Shown here piece after piece: positions 22,281 through 40,284 of a stretch of DNA of 64,000 bases. Source of the stretch: Eublepharis macularius (Eukaryota; Chordata; Lepidosauria; Squamata; Eublepharidae); contig NC_072800.1 in NCBI RefSeq assembly GCF_028583425.1, positions 95,325,001-95,389,000 on the forward strand. Direction: 5' to 3'. The position numbers and the translations under genes are program-made. Every line of letters starts with the position of its first letter. Within the stretch, counting starts at the first letter, position 1. The notes beneath the pieces were generated by a model. That model had not been told where the DNA came from. It did not search any database and worked only from the letters and a program-made list of their open reading frames with translations.

Positions 22281-22642
22281 ACCGCTTTGAGGAGGAGGCG
22301 GCCTGCAGCTCCTCTGCCAGGGCCAGCCTCCAGGAAGAACCCACGCCGAGGAGCCGAGGACCGGCACGGCCGTTGCCAGCAGCTGCCCCCCTGCCCCAAG
22401 CTGTACTGAGACCACAAGAGCCCAGAGGAGGTGGGGACCAGTCCCTCCCCAAGACTCCAGCGTCAGGAGGGGGCATCCTCCAGAAGAGCTTCCTCCAGCG
22501 CCGCCACAGAGCCCAGGGGATGCGAGATGCTGCCCCGGCCTGGTTAGATGCTTTGCATGGGGGCGGGGGGAGGTGAGCAGAAGCCTCGCACAGTGACACA
22601 CACGGACCCGCCCTGATCCGCCCTCCCAGCTCCCAGCATGTC

Positions 22643-22661
22643 TTTCTCTCTCTCTCTCTCT
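22643..22661. repeat. (CT)n microsatellite
   Basis: A CT dinucleotide run in the ASIC3 3' UTR region. Confidence 0.8.
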
Positions 22662-22827
22662 GTCAAAGGGAGCTTCATAGGACAGACCCCAGCAGGGCCA
22701 GCTAGGCTGCTGTCACCTCCCCAGCTGCATGAATCTCCGCTGGCCCTCCCCTGTCAAGCCCATCCCTCTGCACGAGCGCACTACAACTTCACACCCCTGC
22801 GAGCCTGCCCTTTCGTCCCTGGGTAGC

Positions 22828-22833
22828 ATTAAA
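22828..22833 (+). terminator. ASIC3: Candidate ASIC3 polyadenylation signal ATTAAA
   Basis: ATTAAA lies 548 bases after the ASIC3 stop codon. A T/G-rich stretch follows (cttgtggtctctg, about 22858-22870). No earlier canonical signal was seen after the stop. Confidence 0.55.
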
Positions 22834-23235
22834 GAGCCTCTTTGCTACTTCACGGCATCTTGTGGTCTCTGCCCCCCCCCCTCTACAGGCAGGAGGGCAG
22901 ATTAAGGCCTGTTTCACAAGGAGGGGGGCTGCGTAGGGACATGACACAGGGGGAGAGCCTGCCCCCCCCTCTCTACTCACTACGGTCTTCTTGCCCCCCC
23001 CCCCCCAAAACATACACCCGACCGCCCGTTTGGGCAGGCAGAGCAGAAAGAAGAGAAACTCCTTCGATGTCATCTTTGCTATAAAAGAACACCGATCCTA
23101 CCTCCGGCCCAATTCTCCTGGGGAGATAAGAGGGGGGAATAGCCTCTCCCCTTCGCCCCTCCCACGTCGCTGGGGTGTTTGTCAAGCCCAAACAGCAAGA
23201 ACGGCAAAGGGGGCTGGCGGAGGGCCGAGAAGCAT

Positions 23236-23241
23236 TTTATA
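23236..23241 (-). terminator. CDK5: Weak candidate CDK5 polyadenylation signal (TATAAA variant)
   Basis: On the minus strand TATAAA occurs about 310 bases after the CDK5 stop. No AATAAA or ATTAAA was seen between the stop and the ASIC3 3' end. The call rests on position and a known minor variant hexamer only. Confidence 0.3.
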
Positions 23242-23549
23242 GAACTCAGAAATACTCACAGCAGTTCCAACGCTTGTTTCTCCCCTCCCCCCGCCCTCCC
23301 CCCCCCCAGCCAGATATTTAACATGATTATGAGAGGTAACGGAAAGGGGATTGGGAAGTTAAGTGGCAGAGCAGGGGAGGGAGCAGCTGGCCTCCCCCCC
23401 CCCAGCCCCTGGTCCCATTGGGATGTCCCTCCCACTGGCCCCATCCAAGGGCCAGCTTCCGAATCTCCTGTGAGTGGCCAAGAAGCCCCTTAGCCACGGC
23501 TAGCGAGCCCCACCTGGCCCAGAGGGAGCTGCCTCCGGTGGGGGGGGGC

Positions 23550-29928
<6,379 letters not shown>

Positions 29929-29999
29929 GGCTGCCCGGGCGCCCGCCCAGCCCCGCCGCCCGCGCCGCCCGCGGAGCCGCTCGCCCCGGCCAGGCTGGG

Positions 30000-30022
30000 A
30001 CTACGACTCCCGGCGGCCCGCG
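30000..30022 (+). promoter_or_regulatory. ZNF143/THAP11-like (SBS) site 1 at the CDK5 promoter
   Basis: actacgactcccggcggccc resembles the ZNF143 consensus ACTACAAYTCCCAGMATGC: ACTAC, then TCCC, then GGC, at the right spacing. Two or three positions differ, including the ATG part. It is 73 bases upstream of the CDK5 ATG. Confidence 0.5.
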
Positions 30023-30070
30023 CGCCACAGCCGCCCCCACCGCCCCGGAAGCGCTGCGAGGCGGGCGGAG

Positions 30071-30093
30071 ACTACGACTCCCGGCATGCCGCG
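30071..30093 (+). promoter_or_regulatory. ZNF143/THAP11-like (SBS) site 2 at the CDK5 promoter
   Basis: actacgactcccggcatgcc followed by gcg matches the long ZNF143 consensus (ACTACAAYTCCCAGMATGCMYYGCG) with about two differences, both in the A-to-G direction expected at CpG-rich promoters. It is 71 bases from site 1 in the same orientation. Confidence 0.65.
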
Positions 30094-30799
30094 CGGGCGG
30101 GGAGGAGGGGCGCCCGCAAGACCAGCCCCGCCACGCCAGAGCGGCGCTTGCGGGCCAGGCGCGCGTGTCCGGCTGCTCGTGGGCAGGGGACGTGAGCGCG
30201 GGGAAATCTTGCGCCACGTGCGCTCCGCCAGGTCTCCCTTAGAGGCGACCCGGAGACTCCGGGCAGTGCGCAGTGTCGGCAGCCCGAAGGAGCAGCCTCT
30301 CCGCAGCGAGCGTGTCCAAGGTATTGGCTGCGGCGTGCAGAGCCCGTCGGGCCTTGGCACGGGACGCCTCTGCAGGTGCCCGCCTGCGCCTGGGCGAAGT
30401 GGGCCGCTGCCCGCACACGCGCCTCCTCTGGGGCGGCCCCTGCCCTGGGGAACGGCCTGGCTGGGGAGGTCAGGAACGCCCCGCGCGCTCTCCCCGCTGG
30501 CTGCCTCCTGCGCAGGGCCGTGATTCTGGAGGGCCTTTCGCTGAGGGCGGGGGCGCTGCGCTTTCGCTGAGGGCGGGGAGAGCGGCTTTGGTAAAGGGGC
30601 CGGGACTGCAGCCTGCGCCGCTGGGCACTGCCCCTTGATGTGTGCGTCCGTGTCTTTGAAATGTCCTGTTTAATGACTTAAGCTTTGTTCCAACAGTTTC
30701 ATTTCCATGTTTGGATTTCTGCGTGCTGCCAACTGTAACCCAAAGCCTCGTTTCTGGCCCCGGGCTGATCATGTTGTCTGGCACTGCGTCATCTGCCTT

Positions 30800-30970
30800 G
30801 GGCGTCAGTAAGAAAGACAGCCTATCAGTAAATAAATAAAATAAAAAATGGAATGGCCCTCCCTGAATTTGCTTAGCCTTCTTTGAAAGCCATCCATGCA
30901 TCCTCCAGCGCTCAATCCCACACTTTAATGACTGGTTGGCTGAAGAATTCCCTCCTTTGTGTCTCCTGTA
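30800..30970 (+). repeat. Repeat tail and fragment (LINE/SINE-like)
   Basis: A 'gtaaataaataaaataaaaa' tail (30829-30848) is followed by text similar to the common squamate repeat also seen near 27860 ('cctttgaaagccatccatgcatcc'). This is a short AT-richer stretch between two CpG islands. Confidence 0.45.
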
Positions 30971-31449
30971 TCTCTTGCCCATCAACTTCGTTGGGGGCTC
31001 CCAACTTCTAGCACTTTGGGAGAGGGAGGAAAAGCTCTTGTGGGCTGGATGGAGGCTAGAATACCAGGCATTTCCCCCATGGCCTCTTCTGACAGCCCTG
31101 CAGGGTAGGCCTGAGGTCTTGTCCCTTCGCTGCCTGCACCAGGAGTTGCCTGAACTATCCCAGTAGCACAGAAGGCCCACTCAAGAGCCCTGCTGCAAAG
31201 CCTGCCCGAGGCACTCTTGGCTGCCTGGAGGGAGGGCTGGTGCCTGTCCCCTCCTGCCCTTTGAAGGAAGACCTGGACTTTGGGGGGTGGGAAGAGATGC
31301 CCCTTCTTGCCAGGGGATGGAGGACCAGTGAATTAAGAGCCAGCCCAGCACAGCTGGCCCAAGTGGAGGCTCTGCCCGCGTGTGTGTGTGTGGGGGGGAG
31401 AGGAGCTGCCTCTCCCTCTGCAGATAGGCCAGCGGGGGGGGGGGTCGGC

Positions 31450-33330
31450 ATTTCTCCCCAGCCAAGCAGCCGGAGGCGGGGCTCACTGAGGCCGGCGCGG
31501 AAGGGTGCAGACACGTGTGGCTGTCGTGCTCTGCACGGCTGCAAACACTGGAAGGGGCTGGAGGCTGCGGACCAGGTGTGAAGCTCCGAGGGGAGGAGCG
31601 CCCTGCGCGGCGGCCAGCGCAGGCGTGTCTCCGGGGCCGCATCGGGGCGGCCGCGCGCAACAGTCCCGCAGAAGGCCTCGGAAGGGGGCGCGCGCAGTCG
31701 CTCCGCTGGCAGCAAGGCCTCCCGTCGGAAGCGAGGAGACGGGCTTTGCCCGAGGCGGTCGGAATTGGGGCGGCCTCTGCAGGCGCGGCGGAGCCGGGCT
31801 GGCGTGAAAGGGGACGCCGGGCACAGGCCAGCCCCGGCGGCTTCCCCGCCCCCCTTCAAGCTGGGCTCGCCGGCGGCCGGGCACGCGCACAGGGGCGGGG
31901 CGCCCGTCGTCTACCAGGAGCGCCAAGGCGAAGAGCGGCCCCGGCGCGGGAGGGAGGCGGAGCTGCGGCCGCCTGGGCCCCGGGCGGGGCGGGGGGGGAG
32001 AGGGCGCCTCTGCACGTGGGAATGGAGCGCCGCCCAGAGCCGCTCCCCCGGGCGCGCCGCCAGGGCAGAGCCGAGCCCGCCCCTTCTCGGGGAGGTGCCG
32101 GGCGGGCGGGCGGGGGGAGTAGGGGCCGCCCTCGGGCCGGGCAGCCGTGCGCGGGGCGGCGTCGGGGGCGCGCCCGGAGAAGCGAGCTCTGCCTCTCTGC
32201 CGGAGGCTCCGGGGGCGCGCCAGAGTGCTGCGCTGCCGATCGGTGAGTGGCGCGTGCGCGCGCGGAGACGGGAGCGACTGGGCGCGCGAGGCTGGGGCCG
32301 GCTGCTCGGTGGGAGCTCCGGGCGCGCTCCCGCCTTGTCCGCCGCCCGGCCCCGCAGCTCCCGCGCTGCGCTCCGGGCTCCTGGCCCAGCTTGCGCGTGG
32401 CGCCGGCGAGAGGCAGCCTGATCTCCCGCTGCCCCGGCAGGACGAGCCGCGGTGGGCCAGGGCCCCTCCGGCCGAGGCGCGGGGAGGGGGCGAGGCAGGG
32501 CTCGGATGCCGCAGCCTGCAGGGCCCGCCGTGCCTCCTCCGGGGGGGGGGGTGGGCGGTCCCGCCACCCGCGAGCGCCCCACGAACCTGCCCCCAGACAG
32601 GCAGCGGCTGAGATGCGGGGCGGGGGCTGGCCTGGCTCCTGCGGCGCCCCGCTTGGCTCCCCTGGGGCGCCAGGCCCGCTTCTCCGTCCCCTCCGCGCCC
32701 AGGCCGGCTCTGCACGCCCGCGGGTGCCTGAAGGCCCGGGGCCGGGTGGGCGCAGCGGCGGGGCTGATGCGTCTCCGGGCTGGCCTTTTGGTCGGGCCGC
32801 GGCAGGCCCTGGGCTCGGCTGTCTCTGGGTGCCGCCGTCTCGGAGGCCGCCCTCCAGTCACGCGCGTCGGCTCGGGCGGCGAGCTGGCCCCGAAGGAGCG
32901 AGCGCAGGGGGGCTGCCCTCGCCCGGCCGCCTCTCCGGGCCTGCAGGCGGCTTCCGGGCGGGGCGGGGCGGGGCGGGGTGGGGGGGTGCGGCCCGGCCGG
33001 CCCCCTGACTGGGCAGCCCCGAGGGCGCTCCTGGGGGGTGGGGGGGCAGCGTCAGCAGGGAGCCCCCCCTCCCGCGCCCCGCCCCCTGCTTGCTGCCTGA
33101 GCGGCCCGGTAGGGGTGGGGCGCTCGTTTCCCGGGCGGGGGGGGGGGGGAACGGCCTTCCCAGTGGCCGTTGCTGGGAGCAGCTGGAGTCAAGCGCCTGC
33201 AGTCCACGTGCCCTCTTGCCCCCCGCAGCAGGCACCCCCGGGCCGGGCGTTGTAGCCAGGCGAGTTTGCCGCTGGAGGCGGCGGCGGCGGCGCTTGGGCC
33301 AGGCGTCTCCCTGCAGCTGGGACAGAAAAC
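31450..33330 (+). promoter_or_regulatory. SLC4A2: CpG island, candidate upstream (a-type) promoter and first non-coding exon of SLC4A2
   Basis: A dense CpG island with tandem GC boxes (32955-32981). A good donor, GATCG|GTGAGTGG (cut after 32242), could end a non-coding first exon that splices to the acceptor at 51239/51240. In mammals AE2a has a non-coding exon 1 in a CpG island, followed by an exon with the ATG. No protein-coding exon is visible here, and the long open frames on both strands reflect GC content. The link to SLC4A2 is inferred from position and strand, not proved. Confidence 0.5.
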
Positions 33331-33834
33331 AGGCCGCCTGCTGCTGGGGGTGGGGGGGTAGGGGGCTTGGTACCCCCCATGGGCCTTGCTTAACAGCCCC
33401 CCCCCCCCGGTCTGGCTTCTGTTGTGGTGGTTTCCACATGTTATCCGAGGCTTGGTTAGAGGTCCCATCCGGGGCCACTTCTCCGGCTCTGGCCCACACA
33501 GCCCAACAGCTTGGCCATCAAAGGAGCTCCCAGAGGGAGGTGGCAGGTGCCAAACCAACCAACGAAAAAGTTTTCAGAAGGTCTTGACCAGGAAAGGGGG
33601 ACTGGGTGGGGGGCATGCGGAATGGGATCCGCTGGGAATGGCATTCCTATCCTCGCCCTGCCCTGCCATGAAGGACGGGGTGCCTCGCTTGCTTCCTTGG
33701 CTGTGTTGCCACCCCTTCTAGAGATGGGAAGCCCCAGGAAAACAAATGGGGAGAACTCTGGCTTTCAGCGTTTATTGTGTTGTTTTCCCCCTGTGTTTCT
33801 GAGGACTTTCCCCCAATTCTTCCAGCTTTGACCA

Positions 33835-33925
33835 AGAGTGTGGGTGTGTGACTGGCCCAAGGTTACCCTGCAGATTTTTTGGGAAGAGTGGAGATTTGAA
33901 CCTGGGCCTCCCCTCCTGAATGAGG
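33835..33925 (+). repeat. MIR-like CORE-SINE fragment
   Basis: The blocks tgactggcccaaggttaccc and gagatttgaacctgggcctc match the conserved core and 3' region of MIR/CORE-SINEs in order and spacing. Confidence 0.6.
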
Positions 33926-33964
33926 GCCGGTGCTGACTGCTCGTCTCTCTCTCTGGGCAATTCA

Positions 33965-34495
33965 AGGTGCTGGTTCTTCCTTAGAAGGCCCTAAATGGAT
34001 TGGGGCCAGAGTGCTTGCAGGCCTCCTCCTCCTCCTCCTCCCCCCCATACTGTGTCCAGCTTGCCTGCTGAGGGCCCCTGCTCAAGCCCTGCTCTCTGTG
34101 CCCCCCAATAGAGGTAAGGCTGGCAGAGCTTTTCCAGTGGTGGCCCCTGGCCTATGGAATGCCCTCCCGCTTGGCGGTCGCCTGGCCTCCCATCTTTCTG
34201 ATGGTCTGTGCCTAGACTGAGGACTGTTTTGTGAATGTTGCTTCAGATTGCGCTGCTTGTTTTTACCGGCTGTTACATTCTGGCTTGAATTGGTGTGGCA
34301 TGTTTTTATTGTTTTGTTTTCATTTATTCTACTGGGCTGTTTTGTTGGTTTGTTTTATTGTTGTGTGTTGTTTTGTGGGCCTGTTTTTATTGTCTTGATT
34401 GGTGTTGTTTTCTTGTTTTAGTTGTGACCTGCCTTGGGCATGTCTGGAGGGGAGGCGTACACATTCCCCGAATAAATAATTTTGGAGGACACCTC
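33965..34495 (+). repeat. L2-like LINE 3' end
   Basis: The translation contains GRAFPVVAPGLWNALPL (about 34120-34170), the well-known C-terminal block (RAFSVxAPxLWNxLP) of L2/CR1-clade reverse transcriptase ORFs. A T-rich 3' UTR follows, then a tail gacctgccttgggcatgtct and ccgaataaataat (ends about 34482). 5'-truncated. Confidence 0.65.
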
Positions 34496-35029
34496 ATCAC
34501 AATGCCTCTAGGCTTCTTGTGTGTGACACACAGTGTGTGATGTGGTTTGCGTGGTGTTGTCTGTGCTTAGATGGTGGTCTGGGCTCTTTCCCCAGGGTCA
34601 GAGGCCTCTTTCCAGGGCCAGATTAAGACACCGGGAGCCCCCCAAACTCTGCCATGGTTAAGGGGCTCTGTAGCATTTACACCCCAGCAGGTATTTAGAG
34701 GGGATGCTTGAGGGAAGCCCCCTTGCATCCGTTTCCTCAGCTTGTGCTGGGATCCCAGCCTGCCTGCCTGTTGGTGGGCGTTTGTGGCCCCTGTGGGCAA
34801 ACACCTCTGCTCGTCACTCCTCTCTCTGCCGAGGGGGGTGGACCCATTGCCCCGTAGGAGTGCCTGGCTGTGGGCGGGGCTTGTGGCCGGCACACCTGGC
34901 CCAGAAGTTCTGCGTTTCGGGCGGTCCTCTTGGCTCCCACTCTCAGAGGGAGGGTGGTCTTGAAGGGCTCGTTTCTCGTTTCTCGATCGTGTGTCTGTGT
35001 TTGGCTCATGGAAATGTTGCTCTTTTTCT

Positions 35030-35170
35030 CCCGTGATGCATTAGAGAACAGGAGGGGTCAGGGGTGATTACTGTTGTGGGGATAATAATGACATACTTTG
35101 TAAACCGCTCTGAGGGGGCATTAAGTTGTCCTGAAGGGCGGTATATAAATTGAATGTTGTTGTTAGGCTG
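35030..35170 (+). repeat. LINE 3' tail
   Basis: The stretch tttgtaaaccgctctgaggg, later gaagggcggtatataaattg, is the common 3' tail of squamate L2-like LINEs and their SINE passengers. Confidence 0.6.
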
Positions 35171-35224
35171 TCCAGAATGGTTGGTATATGAGCACACTGT
35201 AATTATGTTGTTGTTACTAAGTCC

Positions 35225-35460
35225 CAGCGCTGCTGCTTACCTTGAAAGGCTTCAGCAGGCAGGCTGGGAACGGGGCCCTGAAAGGACCCCCCCTATCCCC
35301 AGGATTCCGGCCAGCCATCTGCTGGGGCCTTCCCAGTGTGCCTCCCCTTGAAAGCAGGGACAGGGCCTTTTCTGTGGGGGCTCCTAGTTTATGGGACACC
35401 CTCTCCTCGGCTGCTCAGTCGGATCTGCTCTCGACTCTCACAGAGTAACTCTTCCCGTGT
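35225..35460 (+). repeat. L2-like LINE fragment (C-terminal coding)
   Basis: The translation includes RDRAFSVGAPSLWDTL (about 35359-35406), the same conserved LINE C-terminal block as at 34.1 kb, in the same orientation. Confidence 0.6.
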
Positions 35461-36980
35461 TCCCGGGCGGTTTCTTGGTTGGGCTGGCTCCTTCGAGCAG
35501 GCATACCTTTCCCCCTCCCTCCTCCCGTTACAATTCAGGCTCTGTCATTCCTGCGTCTCTTATTGTCTCCGTGATGCTTTTGCCCCTCATCCTTGCATCC
35601 CGTGTGTGAGTCTGCCATCTGCGTTGCCGTTTGCTGCCCCGGGAGCCAGGTGGTTGACAGGCAGCCTGGAAAACTCCAGCAGAACTAGAGGAACCACACT
35701 CCACGGAGGAGCATTGGGTATCCTTGCCCGGTTTCAGCCCTCCCTCTTCTGCCAAATTGTCTTGAGTCTCACAGGCAGGCCATGCTCTCAAGTGCCTGTG
35801 CTTTTGCGTGATTTCCCCTGTACTGCACCTGTGCGCATGGCGGTGGGTTGAGCGAGACTTGCTTGCGCCGGTTGGTGTGGAAGTGCTGGTCAGTGTGCAC
35901 ATGGCTGAGCATTGAGTGTGAAGTGCAGTGAAAATTCTGCCTGTGGCTCGTTCACACATGCAGGCTGCCACTGATGCTGTAGTCATGGGATGCTGCATGA
36001 ACCTGTCCTATCCATTTATAAAGTTTTAAAATTACACACACACACATCCTGTCCTTTCAGGCAGTTTCTTCTCCCCCAGCCTAGCTGGACAGCAGGGGTA
36101 ACAGCTCCTGCGGCAGAAATCTTTCCCTGTTGCCTGGCATTGGGGACACAGCCCTGGGTGGAACATGATCTGGTCAGGAGGACGCCAAGTCAGCATCCTG
36201 GCCGGGTTCCGGACTGCAGGACTCGGTTGCTGGTCGCTTTTCTTGACTGATTTCCAGGCTCCTCGGCCTGCTGGGATTTTCTTTGTGTGCGCTCTGTATT
36301 TATCTTCTGCAGCATTCTTTTTTTTTGAATTAAGGGAGAGTCTCAGAACCTGCAGTTCACAATATTTTGCTGTGTGTGGGTTCCAAAAGTCCTTAACAAC
36401 TTGGCTGCGGGATGGGAGTGGGTGAGCAGAGGGGACACTTGCCCATGCCGTGCCAGTGGCCCTGCCCCGACCCCACATCCTCCAGCTCTTGTCCTTCTTC
36501 CCCATTCATTGTGCGTAACTTCTGTGCTGAAGACCCCCTTGGCTGGCTCCTGACCCTCCTCCCGGTGGGAGAGTGGTTCTTGGTGGCCCAGAGGGAGGGG
36601 TCTTCTGGACATGCTCGTTGGTGGTGACTTCTGGGACTGAGCTCTGACAGTTGCAATCCAGTTCCCTGGCTGGGTTCCGGTAAGCCCTGGGTTGGGGGGG
36701 GCGGGGGGGGGGGCTTCTTGTGACTCTCTCCTGCCCTATAGGCCCTCTAACGGCCTCTGCATTTCCCGCCACCCAGGAGCCAGACAAGGAAAGGCTACTA
36801 GAAGAGAAAGTAACCAGTTTTTAACTGGAGGGGGGAAGCAGAAAATTAAACATCAGGTGGGCCTTGAGAAAATAAAAAGGCAGCAAATGTTGACCACTCC
36901 CAAATCTTTAGAAAGAAGCTGGCCAGAGGAGGGGAGCTGACTGTGGCACGTCTCCCTCCAAGGTAAGGGGGGGGGGCATT

Positions 36981-37007
36981 CTGTCTGTCTGTCTGTCTGT
37001 CGGTCTG
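36981..37007. repeat. (CTGT)n microsatellite
   Basis: A tandem CTGT run of five full units and a decayed end, just after a 10-base G run. Confidence 0.85.
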
Positions 37008-40000
37008 GGGGAGGTCAGTGGTCTTGGTGAAGGCTGAAAGGGCCTCCTGGCTTGTGGTTATGGCGTGCTGCTGGCTGGCATTGACTGGAGACTTCCAAGA
37101 GAGGGCTGTCAAAGAATATGCTGGGGGGCTACAAAGGGTGTGTGGGGGGGGCAATGAGCATGTGGGGTGGAGCTTGCAGGTTATGGTTATAGGTGACGTC
37201 CCTAGTGCTGGGATCGTTCGTGTTGAGAGATGCCCCGTGCAGGTGTCATCTGGGGCCCCCTGTCAATAGGGAAGGTGTGTGCGGCAGCGGCTGCTGCTGG
37301 GTGTGGCAGGCAGGGCCCAGCGTGCATATGGCCCGTGTGTGAGCTGTGCGGCTTGCTTGCCCCAGACCAGAGCCATCTGGGGCAGTGCCCTCTCATCATT
37401 GGGGCCATTTGGGTGGCTCTGAGAAGGACCCAGGCCCGGCAAAGCAGGCAGAGCCCTCCTAATGGGTACCCAGCATCTGGTGAATCGAGGTCTGCTACCT
37501 TTCGACACCGAGGTTGCCACTGGCCACTCTGGTTAATAGCCATTGGGAGAAATTTCACGGAGGAAATGCCTTATCTAAGCTTCCTCACTTCTTGTGATCT
37601 GAATTTAACTGGGGCTGCTTCTACAAAGAAACAGTTCTCAAGGTACCATCGCTTTCACCCCTGCTGGGAGTGCAGAAGCATTCGTAGTGGCAGGCTTTAC
37701 CTTGCCACAGCTTCTCATCGTGTGCCGTTGGAGGGAGTGCTTTTTTCAGTTTTTTAGGGAAAAGATCAGCGACTGACATATCACTATGATCGATCTCCCT
37801 CTGAATTCCCAGCTTTCATTTTTAAAAAAGTAAGCATCCCTTTTCATTGCAGAGATATAAGGGGAAAGGCATGTCTTCATAAGGAAAAGTGCTAGAGATT
37901 TGTTAAAAGTGAAAACTGGAATTCAGAGGAGCTTGTAGAAAGACCATTATAATGCTATCATGATACCTCAATTGCCAGGGTTTTTTGGGGGGGGAGGTGA
38001 ACCTGCACAAATGTGGGCCTTTCCATCCATGTAGCATCCAAAGGCACTTTAACTGTCATCTTTCCAAAAAGGTTGTCCCAAACCAAGTTTGGGTAAGATC
38101 ACCACAAAATAGGGGAAAATATGGAAAGTGAACAATACGAGGACAATATTGTGTGGATGCTCCAAAAAACCCTGGTTTGGTTTGGATTCCAAATGAAGCA
38201 AGACGTCCCAGGAGCGAAGCAGTCTGGGCGAGAACGTACTTTGGTTGTCAGTTTTAAACCAACTGCACCTCTGTCAAGAACCGCTCGATGGAAGTGTAAA
38301 GGGGAGAACTGGTGTGCTGGGCGGGGGGGGGGGGGAGCGTGTTGCTGCTTCTAGGCCCTGCTGTGGCTCAGATTGCCTGGAATTCATCAAAGTACCCTCT
38401 GGTGAAAACGCCCTCCTCGGGGCCTTGTTTCTTTCCACTCTGGGGGGAAAAGACCCTGGTCTGGGCCGTTGAGCCCTGCAGCCGGCACTTTCCGACAGCC
38501 AGCTGGGTGTGTGTTTGGGCTCTGCCTGCCAGAGGAAGGCTGGGTCCTCCTTGAGGCCCAGCCCAAGGGGTGCCCGATAGGAGGGAGGGTCCTCAGGTGG
38601 GATTTTAATCAGGGAAGCCAAGTGGCTGGAATGGACCTGCTCTCCGACTTCTGTTTCCCTGCAGCTGGCAGTGCGGCAAGGAGTGGGCAGCCTCGTCTCC
38701 TCACCGTCTCTCCAGAGAGCAAGACACAGCGCTAAACTGTGCAGGGGGGCAGTCCCCTGAGGGCACAGTGAGGCCCTTATTCTGCCCCCTTATACACCAC
38801 CAGCAGGGAGGGGGCTAAGAGCAGCAGGAGCTGAGCTCAGCAGTGGCAAAGACACAAGCTGTCACGCAGCATGGCCTGTGGAACTGACTGGGACTTGGAG
38901 TATTGCAAAAGTTGGATAAATATCTGGGTGACGGGGTTAGGGTTGGGAGGATCTTCTCAGGCATATCCCAGCAAGGTCTGGAAGGAGGCTGGTCTGCCCC
39001 CACCCCACCTCGTTGGTATTTTCCCCGCTGGAGAAAGGAAGTTGGTTGCCGGGGCTGGGTCTTGGGTCTTGCTCTGCGTAGTCAGGATCTGGCCATTGGC
39101 TATTATAGTGTCCTCTCTAGGCGGATCATACTGGGGGGCGCTCGGCTGTCGGAACTTCTCCTTGGAGCTGCTGGGAGGGCTGGGTGCTGCTTGCCTGCTC
39201 TTCTGGGAGGGGTGGGCAGAGGATCAGCAGTTGGGAGCTGGGTGAATAAGTCTGGGCGCGGTCATTTCCCCCCCCCCCCCGTGGTATTGCACGCATACAC
39301 CCCTTTTCTATCAAATGCAACCAGGATTCTGTGGCTTGCTAAAAAACGAAGTCAAGAAAAGCCATTTCCTAGCCGGAGAACTTGCGTTGAGCCCAGAGGC
39401 GAGGCCTTGTCCGCTGAGGTCCGGGGGCTCCCCGCCCGCGCCCGATTCCCCTGCGGGCTGCTCGCAGAGGAGTGGAGGAAGAGCCCGGCTTTCCCAGCGC
39501 CGGCTGCCCGGGCTGGAGTGCGTGGCCAGCTGCAGTCGCTTTGCGGCCTGGCTCGTCAGTGACTCGCGTCACGTTTCAGAAGGAACTCAAGGAACCCGCG
39601 GCGCGGGGGGGGGGGGGGCAGCTGCCTCCCGCAGGCCACGTGGGAAGGGAGGGCTGGAGTTTCAGGTGGCGAGAAGCAGGACCGGAGGGGCCTTCTGACG
39701 CGTGTCTTTCTTGCACGTATAAAATGTGTGTGTGGGCATTCCGCTTGGGAGGTGCTCGCGCCAGACCGAGGGTTGACGGCGCAACCCTGTAATCTGGGGA
39801 GGGAGAACCCTCCGAAGCATTCCGTTTGGCAAGTTTGCAGCAAGCTGGCTTTCCTGACCAATGAGCGCCGCTGCCGAGGCAGGACAGGGAGAGGCGGTTT
39901 CACAGACGCAAGGAGCTGAAGTCACGAAGGGCTTCGCATGACCTTGACTCGAGCCCTGTCAGTGGCGGGCAGCCAATGGCGTGCCTGCAGAAGGGGAGGG

Positions 40001-40039
40001 ATGCTGTGCGTGCTCCCCACCGGTCTTGAGAGTAAACAC

Positions 40040-40284
40040 GATGCAGCGTTTTGCAGCAGCTGGAGTCTCCGAGTCAGCCTCCAGAGGAGAGCTGCCTAGA
40101 GCACGTTACAGTAGTCTAGTCTCAAGGTCCCCAGGGCGGGACCCCAGGTGGCCAGAGCAGCCGTGTCCAGGCAGGGGGGCCTCTTCCAGTCCGGAGAAGG
40201 CCCTTTTTTGCAGCTGCATTTAGTTGCTTCTTTAGGAGGAGGGTCTGCAAGCGTCAACTGAACTCCACCAAAGGTCGGGAGCAC
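40040..40284 (-). repeat. LINE (L2/CR1-clade) reverse transcriptase fragment, antisense
   Basis: On the minus strand the translation ends with LRLDYCNVL, the hallmark SRLDYCNAL block found near the end of the reverse transcriptase of L2/CR1-clade LINEs. The plus-strand text (gttacagtagtctagtctca, then caggtggcc, then cttccagtccgg) also matches the usual antisense appearance of these repeats. Confidence 0.6.

Noticed and set aside
22202-22580. A longer ASIC3 C-terminus in the frame starting AGCACCTGG at the last acceptor
   Set aside because: That frame stays open for over 100 codons but gives unfamiliar, composition-driven sequence. Joined in phase from exon 10 (AG|A), the other frame gives CAVKRML...CYLVTRL and a stop, which matches the mammalian ASIC3 tail.
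31483-32715. 410-codon open frame on the minus strand in the SLC4A2 CpG island
   Set aside because: Pro, Arg, Ala and Gly rich with no domain. Frames of comparable length exist on the opposite strand. It is explained by CpG-island composition.
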